From NCBI RefSeq assembly GCF_016097555.1, contig NC_054712.1:39298144-39362143 (forward strand): DNA of 64,000 nucleotides, given 5' to 3'. Positions 1 to 8,967 of the stretch are shown here, piece by piece. Numbering within the stretch: the first letter of the stretch is position 1; each line of letters starts with the position of its first letter. The notes below the pieces were generated by a model. The model did not search any database, was not told where the DNA came from, and worked only from the letters and a program-made list of their open reading frames with translations. The stretch comes from Gigantopelta aegis (lineage: Eukaryota > Mollusca > Gastropoda > Neomphalida > Peltospiridae). A program made the position numbers and the translations under genes.

Positions 1-50
1 TCCCTAGCACTGATAGTAAACATACAGTAAGCTTATTCACATATATTTTA

Positions 51-122
<72 letters not shown>

Positions 123-600
123 TTCTTATAATTTGGAAACCTACCCTGATCATTTAGATAATGGATTAATCCATCATATACATATTTAATTATTAGTGTT
201 TATATAAGAAGGTGTTTACTTAGCTGAAATATATATTGGCTAACAAATAAGTAAACTAATATACCATATTTTGGGAAAAGTACCTTCGGTAGATCTTGTA
301 TCCTCGGTAGTTCGGTACCATAAAATCCACCCTATTGAAATCTTGAGTGTCTCATTTTCCTAGAACTATCCCTAGTACTGATAGTAAACATAAAGTACGT
401 TTATTCACAAATATAAAAAAATAGTAATAAAAAAATAGAAAAAAATAATAACTTGTTATAATTTGAAAATCTACCCTTGTTAGTTAGATAATGGATATAC
501 ATATTTAATTATTAGTGTCTACATAAAGTGTTTACTTATCTGAAATATACAATAGCTAACAAATACATAAATTAATATACCATATTAAGGAAAAAGAAAG
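1..600 (-). repeat. Left arm of an inverted tandem array, with an (AAT)n microsatellite
   Basis: Two units of a roughly 330-bp repeat; CCCTAGYACTGATAGTAAAC recurs near 2 and 370. The reverse complement of each unit matches the units at 1001-1815, so this arm points the opposite way. An (AAT)n tract at about 50-121 interrupts the first unit. No coding potential seen. Confidence 0.8.
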
Positions 601-608
601 AAAGAAAG

Positions 609-990
609 AAATGTTTTATTTAACGACGCACTCAACACATTTTATTTATGGTTATATGGCGTCAGACATATGGTTAAGGACCACACAGATTTTTAGAGGA
701 AACCTACTGTCGCCACTACATGGGCTACTCTTTCCGATTAGCAGCAAGGGATCTTTTATTTGCACTTCCCACAGGCAGGATAGCACAAACCATGGCCTTT
801 GTTGAACCAGTTATGGATCACTGGTCGGTCCAAGTGGTTTACACCTACCCACTGAGCCTTACGGAGCACTCACTCAGGGTTTGGAGTCAGTATCTGGATT
901 AAAAATCCCCATGCCTCGACTGGGATCCAAACCCAGTACCTACCAGCCTGTAGATCAATGGCCTAACCACAACGCCACCGAGGCCGGTTT
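609..990 (-). mobile_element. SINE-B, full length, inverted
   Basis: tRNA-derived SINE read on the minus strand. The head lies at the right end, with box B-like GGGTTTGGATCCCAGT, then the shared core (CAAAGGCCATGG, AAAAGATCCCTTGCTGC), and the tail CGTCGTTAAATAAAACATTTC at the left. It sits exactly at the centre of the inverted array, between the two arms. Confidence 0.85.
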
Positions 991-994
991 TCCA

Positions 995-1815
995 CTGAGG
1001 GTAGTTTTCCTTTAATATGTTATATTACATTACACATATGTTGGCTAATGTATATTTCAGCTACGTAAACACCTTCTCATGTAGACATGACAATTCAATA
1101 TGAATGTGATGGCTTAATCTATTATTTAACTGATCAGGGTAGATTTTCTTTCCATGTGTGAAATTTGGAATTTTTTTTTTTTTTTGCAACAAGATGTCAA
1201 TAATCGTACTGCATATTTACTATCCATGTCAGGAGTGGTTTTCATAAAAGGAGACTCTTAAAATTTCAAAAACGTGGATTTTACCATACTTAAACTACCG
1301 AGGGTACATGGATATCATCCACCGAGGGTAGTTTTCCTTTAATATGTTATATTACATTACACATATGTTGTCTAATGTATATTTCAGCTACGTAAACACC
1401 TTCTCATGTAGACATGACAATTCAATATGAATGTGATGGCTTAATCTATTATTTAACTGATCAGGGTAGATTTTCTTTCCATGTGCGAAAGTTGGATTTT
1501 TTATTTATTTTTATTTTTTTGTAACAAGATGTCAATAATCGTACTGCATATTTACTATCCATGTCAGGAGTGGTTTTTAGAAAAGGAGACTCATAAAATA
1601 TCAAAAACGTGGATTTTACCATACATGTACTTAAACTACCGAGGGTACATGGATATCATCCACCGAGGGTAGTTTTCCTTTAATATGTTATATTACATTA
1701 CACATATGTTGTCTAATGTATATTTCAGCTACGTAAACACCTTCTCATGTAGATATGACAATTCAATATGAATGTGATGGCTTAATCTATTATTTAACTG
1801 ATCAGGGTAATTTTC
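995..1815 (+). repeat. Right arm of the inverted tandem array (two full units and a partial one)
   Basis: The phrase GTAGTTTTCCTTTAATATGT starts at 1001, 1328 and 1669, giving periods of 327 and 341 bp. The units are about 95% alike by eye. Each ends near CATCCACCGAGGGTAG. The short open frame at 1481-1672 lies wholly in repeat and is not a gene. Confidence 0.85.
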
Positions 1816-2151
1816 TTTTCATGTGTAAAAAATAGAAAAAAACAACAAAGAGTTGAAACACTTGTCATAATTTGTTTTATTTAGAGACTTTAAGTAACAA
1901 CATTAGTAAGAGCATAGTACTTGACATTGGCAGCTGACAGCAAGTATTTAGTCTACAAATAGCTATACTCCACTCGGACTCTGAAATACTTTTGATATGA
2001 ATTTGTTTTACCACAAATTACACGATAATTTAACCACACAAAAATAAAAGAACATTATAAATATAATACCTCCAAGTAATATTATTTCCCATGGCTTAGT
2101 GACACTGCATGGGGATCAAAAAGCAGTTTGTACTGGTAAATGTTTAAATGG
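1816..2151. other. Non-repetitive AT-rich stretch, no gene seen
   Basis: Plain AT-rich sequence, presumably intron of the CARF-like gene since exons lie to the right on the minus strand. I looked for the next exon of that gene on the minus strand and did not find one. Confidence 0.5.
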
Positions 2152-2281
2152 TGTGCAAGGGATCTTTTATATGCACCATCCCAGAGACAGGGTAGTACAT
2201 ACATGGCCTTTGATATGCCAGTCGTGGTGCACTGGCTGGAATGATAAATAGCCTAACGGACCTTCCGACAGGGATCAATCC
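2152..2281 (-). mobile_element. SINE-A fragment, inverted
   Basis: Carries the core words AAGGGATCTTTTATATGCACC and CAGTCGTGGTGCACTGGCTGG and ends at the box B-like GGATCAATCCC. The tail and the outer half of the head are missing. Confidence 0.75.
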
Positions 2282-2384
2282 CAAAAATTTCTTTCTAGCA
2301 GAAACACTGCCAAGTAAAACCAATTTGGTTCAAATGTTCTTATATACAGATATTTCAAACAGGTGTCTCCAAATAAATCTTTAC

Positions 2385-2614
2385 CGTGAAGCTGTAACAG
2401 CCTGGTGGAGATGATTGCGTATATCCTTTTTAGTGGGATAAAACCGCCTGTTGCTCTTTTGGATGTTGAGGTCACAGAAGTTGCTAATCATATCCTTTTC
2501 AACGAAAACTTCAAGTTGTCTCTTGATGTGAGAGACATTCCTGAGGCCATCATCAACAAGTTCATGTATCTTCTGTATTATAATCGTGTCAAGTGGTTGG
2601 CGGTACCCTGCATA
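2385..2614 (-). CDS. CARF-like (ALS2CR8 domain) gene, internal exon
   Basis: Read on the minus strand, this 230-bp exon follows an acceptor TTTTTAG at 2615-2621 and ends at a donor CG|GTAAAG (GT at 2384-2383). Its 76 codons have no stop. Key stretches are QPLDTIIIQKIHELVDDG, then VSHIKRQLEVFVEKDM, then NRRFYPTKKDIRNHLHQA. This is the pattern of the C-terminal half of the ALS2CR8/CARF domain: a KI.ELV..G helix, a helix of the I...L..FV type, and RRFYPT..DIRNH. The exon starts in phase 0, matching the end of the exon at 3303-3446, and ends in phase 2. The next exon should begin with the last base of an Arg codon and encode a DQENL-type helix; it is not in the window. Human CARF is a nuclear transcription factor; mollusc relatives are mostly uncharacterised, so the exact function is unknown. 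A plus-strand open frame over the same bases (2405-2812) is its antisense shadow. Confidence 0.85.
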
Positions 2615-3302
2615 CTAAAAAGGAAAAAATGGTTGGTGGTAGATTTTAACGAGCCAATATTTATATATATATATATATATATATATAAGGAGAACACTTG
2701 TTACATCTTAAATGTAATCTGTCATTTTAAGATATTGTTTTGCATGCGATTACAATGCACAGCAACATTAAGCTTTGGTTTAATTGTGGTACTAAAAATT
2801 TATGCCAACTAAATGAAAATATCTGGAAATATGATGGGCCATTTGAGACTTGAAACATCTGAAAGGTCAAAAAATTAGGTGGTTAAGGGAGAATGGTCTC
2901 TGCTTCATGTATTGCCGTTTTGTAACCAAGCAGTTTCCTTTTGGGCTACTGTAAGAAATGTTTAACGACCATAAAATATTGACGAATTCGGTGAGGCCAC
3001 AAAAATCACAAATATTTCATGATGCTAAATTTAAAGAGACCTACAAGAGACTGTTCTTTCCTCAGTGATTAATTGAACACACAACAATGATGATAACAAG
3101 AGTTAGTTAGCATGCATATGACTGCAAGTTTGTTCTAAAATTAATTGTCTGTTAGTCAACAAATCAACCTTATTTGTTTTAACATTAGATAAAGTCGACC
3201 TCATTAAAGTTTATCTAACACCTTTAACTTTGAATGAATAATGAAAAATTTACAACATATTAGCATTCTTAAAAACCGAATGGTCAATAATTCCGATATT
3301 AC
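2615..3302 (-). other. Intron of the CARF-like gene
   Basis: 688-bp intron inferred between donor GAG|GTAATA and acceptor TTTTTAG, phase 0. It holds a (TA)n run at about 2660-2688 next to the acceptor and otherwise unremarkable AT-rich DNA. Confidence 0.75.
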
Positions 3303-3446
3303 CTCTCCTATCAAATGGCCACTATGATCAGTTTCTTCTGGAAGAGAAACATACACATAGTATTCTTTAATTGTATCCTCTCCAAACCGTTCTCTCAGTT
3401 TTTTTGACAGGATCCGTCTTTTGTACAGAGTATCATTTTCTTCAAT
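3303..3446 (-). CDS. CARF-like (ALS2CR8 domain) gene, upstream internal exon
   Basis: A 144-bp exon (48 codons, phase 0 at both ends) flanked by acceptor TTTTTATAG and donor GAG|GTAATA on the minus strand. The product starts IEENDTLYKRRILSKKLRER and continues with KEYYVYVSLPEETDHSGHL. The Y.V.LP....HSGH signature is typical of the ALS2CR8/CARF domain. Joined to the next exon it reads LIGE/YAGYRQPL without a break, which supports both splice calls. Upstream exons, expected to carry the C-P-A segment and the start of the domain, were sought between 3447 and 7066 and not recognised; they may lie further right or be too diverged to see. The gene lies on the same strand as ACP7 and downstream of it. 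There is no sign of decay in the two visible exons. Confidence 0.85.
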
Positions 3447-3949
3447 CTATAAAAATGTATCCAAAGAAATAAAAGGACATATGTATGATATAAAATTAAA
3501 TTATAGATAAAATGTTGTGATTGCTGTTCAATTAATTAATAGATCCCGTAACATCCTGTAATATAAAAAAAGATGACCTTTCTAGATATAGGTCATAGAT
3601 GGCCCATACATTTAGCGTAAAGCTTGCACTCCAAAGTTGTTGCATAGAGTTAGATCCCTTCACAAAAATCAGGGTTCATACACTTCAAAAGGTTTAATTT
3701 TCAAGAACTTTTTTTTACCATTTTCTAAGAGTCTCAATACGTTACCTGGAAAGGAATGTTTAACGACACCCCAGCAAATTGTTTATTCAGCAGTTGGTAT
3801 GTCTCAAATATAGTTTTGCCACACATGGTCTATAGGAAATATACCCAAATGTACCCAAGTGAAAGAAGAGTCAGTGACGTTAAAACAGGGAAATATCCTT
3901 TAAAATAGACCAAAACTGTAATCAAGAACCGCTACTTCTCCGACACGCA
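3447..3949. other. Non-repetitive stretch, probable intron
   Basis: AT-rich, with no open frame or SINE core. Contains a short GTTTAACGACACCCCAG tail-like relic near 3757. Confidence 0.5.
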
Positions 3950-4540
<591 letters not shown>

Positions 4541-4743
4541 TTTTTCCTTTTCGATTAGCAGCAAGGGATCTTTTATATGCACCATCCCACAGACAGGATA
4601 ACACATACCACGGCCTTTGATATACCAGTCGTGGTGCACTGGCTGGAGCGAGAAATAGTCCAATGGTCCCACCGACGGGAATCGATCCCAGACCGACCGC
4701 ACATCAAACGGACGCTTTACCACTGGGTTACGTCTCGCCCTAC
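4541..4743 (-). mobile_element. SINE-A, 3'-truncated, inverted
   Basis: Contains core and head: TTTTCGATTAGCAGCAAGGG, CAGTCGTGGTGCACTGGCTGG, GATCGATCCCAGACCGACCG and the box A region ending GTCTCGCCC. The tail is missing. Confidence 0.85.
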
Positions 4744-4843
4744 TACTAGCATTTGGAGTTGACAGCTGCGTGTATACGTGTATTCCATGTAGACCTGTAG
4801 CAGATGAATCGGATCCTGTTTACCTAGCTAGTTGTATAATAAA

Positions 4844-4998
4844 CAGGGGCGTAGGCTAGGGGGGTTCGGGGGGTTCGGACGAAAGCCCCCCCTAAAGCAA
4901 ATGGTCCGCTTTCAGAACTAAAACATACAGGTTTATACATATGGAGTTTCTGGTGGTGCAAAAACAAAATAGAAAAAGGTCCACTTGGTTCATATTCG

Positions 4999-5032
<34 letters not shown>

Positions 5033-5036
5033 ACAC

Positions 5037-5072
<36 letters not shown>

Positions 5073-5098
5073 CAGGTCCAGATCACGCTACGCCCCTG
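4844..5098. mobile_element. Non-autonomous DNA element (MITE), 5-bp target duplication ATAAA
   Basis: Starts CAGGGGCGTAG and ends CTACGCCCCTG, perfect inverted termini, flanked by ATAAA at 4839-4843 and 5099-5103. Interior (CA)n tract at about 5001-5070. A second copy at 24384-24600 has its own 5-bp duplication. Termini and 5-bp duplication suggest a hAT-type family (inference). Confidence 0.85.
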
Positions 5099-5185
5099 AT
5101 AAATAAACTGACTTACTGTAACTAAAAATCGTATCTCTGCTGATATTTATGTTATTCCAGGACTAACAAATTACGGAGGTCGGTT

Positions 5186-5504
5186 CATAAACATACGGAA
5201 CAGGGGGCAGGGGGCGGGGGCGGAACAAGTGTCCCCCTAGTTCTGGAGCAAAACCTCAAATTCGGACCAAAATGTGCTAACCTGAGACCTTTTTACCATG
5301 TATTTCCATCATTCTACCCTTAAAATTAGCTGTAATCCATGTAAAATAAAATGCGTAGTGATTCGTTTGCAACCCTATATAACTGTTTGATAGTAATGCT
5401 AATACAGGTATAAATAAATGTTGTTATCCAGGTTTGGGCATTTTGCTCCATTCGGGCAAAAACAAGCCTGGCCCCTACGGAAAGGGGAGCCTGTACGCCT
5501 ATGG
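5186..5504. mobile_element. Repeat family F element
   Basis: Begins CATAAACATACGGAACAGGG and ends CCTGTACGCCTATGG, imperfect inverted termini. Interior words ACCATGTATTTCCATCATTC and GTTGTTATCCAG recur at 22775-23093 and 59100-59393, with partial copies at 11130-11302 and 12590-12665. Confidence 0.75.
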
Positions 5505-5575
5505 GTTGGTTTGCTATTCGTTTCATCAAGTTGGTTTGGTGAAACCTTCAGTGTACTATTTGTACTGCCACAATT

Positions 5576-5905
5576 TCGGTGTTGTCATCAGTGGTAAAGC
5601 GTTCGCTTGATGCGCGGTCGGTCTAGGATCGATCCCCGTCGGTGAACCCATTTGTGCTATTTCTCGTTCCAGCCAGTGCTCCACAACTGGTGTAACAAAG
5701 GCCGTGGTATATTACTATCCTGTCTGTGGGACAGTGCATTTAAAAGATCCCTTTCTGCTAATCAAAAAGAGTAGCCCATGAAGTGGCGACAGCGGTTTTC
5801 CTCTCTCAGTATCTGTGTGGTCTGACGCCATATTACCGTAAATAAAATGTGTTGAGTGCGTCGTTAAATAAAACATTTCCTTCCTTCCTTCCTTCCTTCC
5901 TTCCT
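5576..5905 (+). mobile_element. SINE-A with ATAAAACATT tail, followed by (TTCC)n
   Basis: Head with box A-like AGTGGTAAAGCGTTCGC and box B-like GGATCGATCCC, shared core, tail GTGCGTCGTTAAATAAAACA at about 5855, then a TTCC microsatellite as 3' end. Confidence 0.9.
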
Positions 5906-6595
5906 TTCTTCCTTCATTAGATTATGATCTGGATATTTATAGCTGCTAATTTAACACTTCTTGGTTGTGTTGTTTTTTCAGCTGTATAAAACTGCATATA
6001 CTAGTACACATAATATATGTATTATTATACCCATTCATGTCAATCGAAAACCTACAATTTGGCAAGTATCACTATGTTTTTGTGACAAAAACAATAGTTA
6101 TTAACATCCATATACAACTCTTAGACATCACAGATATAACTATTTTAATTCCAAACGCTTTGCTGTGAATACGCTTTATAAGGTTTTAAGTCACCAATAA
6201 AATTAATTTTACTCCATAAAACGCAGAATATAACTTCATGGCAGAAGATGGGTGATGATAATCACAAAAGCCAATGATTTTGGTGTATTTAGAACAGTTC
6301 CAACTACATGAACATGTATATTATTTGAAAGAAAATGGATGTATGCATATTTCGAATTATATAATTTGGATTTAAGTAATTATAACAATTGGTTTTCATT
6401 TTAGGGAAATTTATCCATATACAGATTCATATATTTAGTTACCACTTGAAACCATGCTATAGTTCTTTTAAATCGCTCGGTGTTTGAGATTTCAGTAACA
6501 AACATATATTCTAGGATGGAGAATGGAGCAGATTCTGTAGACCTACCCTCCGGGGAAAACAATTTGAAAAGGTTCCCCTTTTAGTTTGACTGCGC
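5906..6595. other. Unannotated stretch between SINEs
   Basis: AT-rich, no repeat core seen. A good plus-strand acceptor-like TTTTTTCAG at about 5975 is not followed by an open exon. Searched for missing CARF-like exons on the minus strand without success. Confidence 0.4.
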
Positions 6596-6599
6596 CCTT

Positions 6600-6892
6600 T
6601 TGGTTCACGATCTAGCTTAGTCGGTAGAGCGCTCGCCTGGTGTGCGAGGTTGTAGGATCCAACCCCCTCGGTGGATCCATTCTCCATTTGATTTTTTTCC
6701 CCATACCATCCAGTGCCTCACGACTGGAATACCAAAGGCCGTGGTATGTGTTATCCTGTCTGTGGGAAAATGCATATAAAAGATCCCTTTCTGCTAATGT
6801 AGTGGGTTTTTCTCTGAAGACTACGTGTTGATTATTACTATTCGATTATTATTGAATTAATGTGTTCTAGTGGTTTCGTTAAACAAAACAAA
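6600..6892 (+). mobile_element. SINE-C
   Basis: A different tRNA-like head (CTAGCTTAGTCGGTAGAGCG, then GTAGGATCCAACCCC), the same core, and the tail GTTAAACAAAACAAACTTT. Confidence 0.85.
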
Positions 6893-6956
6893 CTTTCATT
6901 TGTACTGATTTCTGGTTAGTTAGGTTAGGAATGATCCTAATTTCGTGTTAAAGAAA

Positions 6957-6990
<34 letters not shown>

Positions 6991-7061
6991 CACTTTATGA
7001 TTATTTACTACTGATGACGGTAGTGCAGTTATGTTCAAGATACCACAGAACCGGCATATAA
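6893..7061. other. ACP7 3' flank with a poly(T) tract
   Basis: A run of about 31 T at 6960-6990 (A-run in the ACP7 sense) lies 77 bp past the stop codon. It could be the tail of a retroposed copy or a simple repeat; no other structure seen. Confidence 0.5.
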
Positions 7062-7067
7062 TTTATT
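7062..7067 (-). promoter_or_regulatory. AATAAA polyadenylation signal overlapping the ACP7 stop codon
   Basis: On the minus strand the end of the gene reads CCATGAATAAATT: the last A of the TGA stop is the first A of AATAAA. If this signal is used, the 3' UTR would be only about 10-30 bases. No other AATAAA was noticed in the next 100 bases. Confidence 0.5.
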
Positions 7068-7248
7068 CATGGTGACTTTGTGATCGTGAATCTATCGAGT
7101 ACTTCATTGGACCTGCTGGCCATGTACTGGAACCGAAGCTGGGTGCTGGTTGGTTGAAAGAGTAAGTAGCCCGTGTCAAAGGTCGGCTCATCGGACCCAC
7201 GCCATGGGATTCTGGGTTCGAAAGTGGGGTCGTTGAAATCTGGATTAC
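7067..7248 (-). CDS. ACP7: ACP7-type acid phosphatase, terminal exon 2
   Basis: After acceptor AATTATAG the exon starts with GT (second and third bases of a Gly codon), then encodes 59 residues and TGA at 7069-7067. It starts NPDFNDPTFEPRIPW and ends VLDRFTITKSP. This is the C-terminal lobe of animal purple acid phosphatases (Metallophos_C): a GN....P..PW segment, then TGYLLF, then QLRFQYMAS. Exon 1 ends in phase 1 with G, so the junction reads GGAG/NPDF with no frameshift. It has no ATG, and the next in-frame stop is the real one. Coding length across both exons is 1443 bp including the stop (480 residues), normal for the ACP7 family. Confidence 0.93.
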
Positions 7249-7397
7249 CTATAATTCGAAAATCAATAAATTAATAATTTAAAAAAATAATAATAACAAA
7301 ACACTGAAAGAATTCATAATAAAGAAAACTTTGCTCGAACAACGTTCATGGAATAGTTTCGATTTCAGTTTTGTTCTTCGGTTATTTGTATTATTAA

Positions 7398-7770
7398 AGG
7401 GATATACCCTAGTTTTTAAACACTACGGCATATTGTTTACTATTAGAGACATTTTTGATAACTGAAATCATACTTTACTTAAATTTTATTGTTTAGATTA
7501 TCCATTTCCGTACATTGTAAGTGTTTTTGGTCATCCTTGTGTTTTTAATATCACAAAATGCATTTCTCATATTTTTAAAAACGCACGTGCGTCTGAGAGA
7601 CTGTAACAGTCATGGAGTCGAGTTTTAGTCTATTTTAGAGGGTATTTCACCATTTCAAAGTCACAGACTCATGTTTCACTCAATTGTAACTTTATCCAAA
7701 TGGGTTACAGGTTTGTACATTAACTAAACTTAGTGTTAATTTTCACGGGTTGAAACTAGGGTCTGTCCCT
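7398..7770. mobile_element. TTAA-flanked MITE, copy 1
   Basis: 373 bp, flanked by TTAA at 7394-7397 and 7771-7774. Imperfect inverted termini AGGGATATACCCTAGTTTTT and the complement of GAAACTAGGGTCTGTCCCT. About 95% identical by eye to 29445-29818. TTAA duplications are typical of piggyBac or Kolobok families; it codes for nothing. Confidence 0.88.
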
Positions 7771-7915
7771 TTAAAATAGATAAAATATTTTCTCACTGTT
7801 GCTTCGTACGGATCTGAGGCTCTAATTCCATGATCATGAAATATCGACGATCGATAAACGTTTTATAGAAAGTTGAAACACATTACATGATTCATTAGTT
7901 TTATTTTCACTACGA

Positions 7916-8095
7916 TTGGTCTATCAAAGCCCGTGTTATGTTTTATCCTTTCTGTAGGATGGCGCATATAACAGATTCCTTGCTATTAATGGAGAAGTGT
8001 TGCGGGTTTCCTCTGTAAGACTATGTCAGAGTTTCCAAATGTTTGAAATCCAGTAGTCGATGATCAATAAATTCATGTGCTCTAGTGGGTTGTTT
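7916..8095 (+). mobile_element. SINE-A fragment, headless and diverged
   Basis: Starts in the core (GGTCTATCAAAGCCCGTG), passes through TGTAGGATGGCGCATATAAC and ends in GTGCTCTAGTGGG of the AAACAAAC-type tail. Confidence 0.7.
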
Positions 8096-8189
8096 TTTTC
8101 TTCTTTTTTTTAACTTTTAACTTTTTTTTCATTATATATTCGTAGAAGTTTTGGTATATCGGGCTCCTACTGGCAGTAGCTAATGGGAA

Positions 8190-8275
8190 TTTCCCCAATG
8201 GCTCAGTTGGTAGAAAGTCGGACTTTCATCCGAGTGTCCGTGTTTCGCATCCCCTCAGTGGAAGTTGATTTTTCT
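8190..8275 (+). other. tRNA-like relic (tRNA pseudogene or SINE head)
   Basis: Box A-like TGGCTCAGTTGGTAGAAAG followed about 35 bp on by box B-like GTTTCGCATCC. The arms do not fold into a clean cloverleaf, and no known SINE core follows, so it is a relic, not a functional tRNA. Confidence 0.45.
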
Positions 8276-8447
8276 GTTACACTAATAAGGTTTAAGAACG
8301 CTGTGTTTGGTACATATTTCAGCTGTTTGGGTTCTCGAGTTTAGGATAATTGTTATTAGTAGTTAGTTGTTATGTATTCTACGATCCAAGTTATTTTTGT
8401 TGCTATCGTCACATCGTGTTTGTTCATTACTGTGGTTCAAAATATTA

Positions 8448-8880
8448 AAGTTTGTTTTGTTTAACGACACCACTAGAGCACGTTTATTTATTAATCATCG
8501 GTTATTGGATGTCAAATATTTAAGGAAGGAAATGTTTTATTTAACGATGCGCTCAACACATTTTATTTACGGCTATATGGCGTCAGACATATGGTTAAGG
8601 ACCACACAGACATTGAGAGAGGAAACTATTTGGTAATTTGGACATATATACAATGTATATGTACTCTTAGAGAGAAAACAGACTATATTTTTCAATTAGT
8701 TGCAAGAGATATTTTATATGCACCATCCCACATACAGGATAGCACATACCACGGCCTTTGATATACCACTTGTGGTGCACTGGCTGAAATGAGAAATAGC
8801 CAAATGGGCCCACCGATGAGGACCGATCCTAGACCGACTGAGCATCAGGCGAGTGCTTTACCATGGGCTAACCACCACCC
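8448..8880 (-). mobile_element. SINE-A with a second SINE-A tail inserted in it
   Basis: A SINE with AAACAAAC-type tail (GTTTTGTTTAACGACACCAC at 8454) is interrupted after TGTCAAATATTT by about 110 bp of the other tail type (AATGTTTTATTTAACGATGC to GAGAGGAAACT), then resumes TTGGTAATTTGGACATAT and runs to the head at 8880. The inserted piece is itself truncated. Confidence 0.75.
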
Positions 8881-8967
8881 CCCCCCCACACCCCCCACCC
8901 CCCACCCCAGTTAAAAAGATATGCTGCTTGTAATATAATGTAAACGGACAAAAACATGTGACTCTAC

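Larger units (their letters stand above)
7249..8967 (-). other. ACP7 intron (1719 bp)
   Basis: Phase-1 intron, donor CAG|GTAGAG and acceptor AATTATAG. Filled largely by a TTAA-flanked MITE, SINE fragments and a tRNA-like relic, listed separately. Confidence 0.9.

Noticed and set aside
2405..2812. 135-codon plus-strand frame
   Set aside because: Its first two thirds are the antisense of the CARF-like exon; the rest runs through a (TA)n tract.
8858..8967. Extension of the phosphatase frame past GGAG
   Set aside because: Follows a consensus donor, encodes Gly/Val-rich junk over a C-run and SINE, and the true C-terminal lobe is at 7067-7248.
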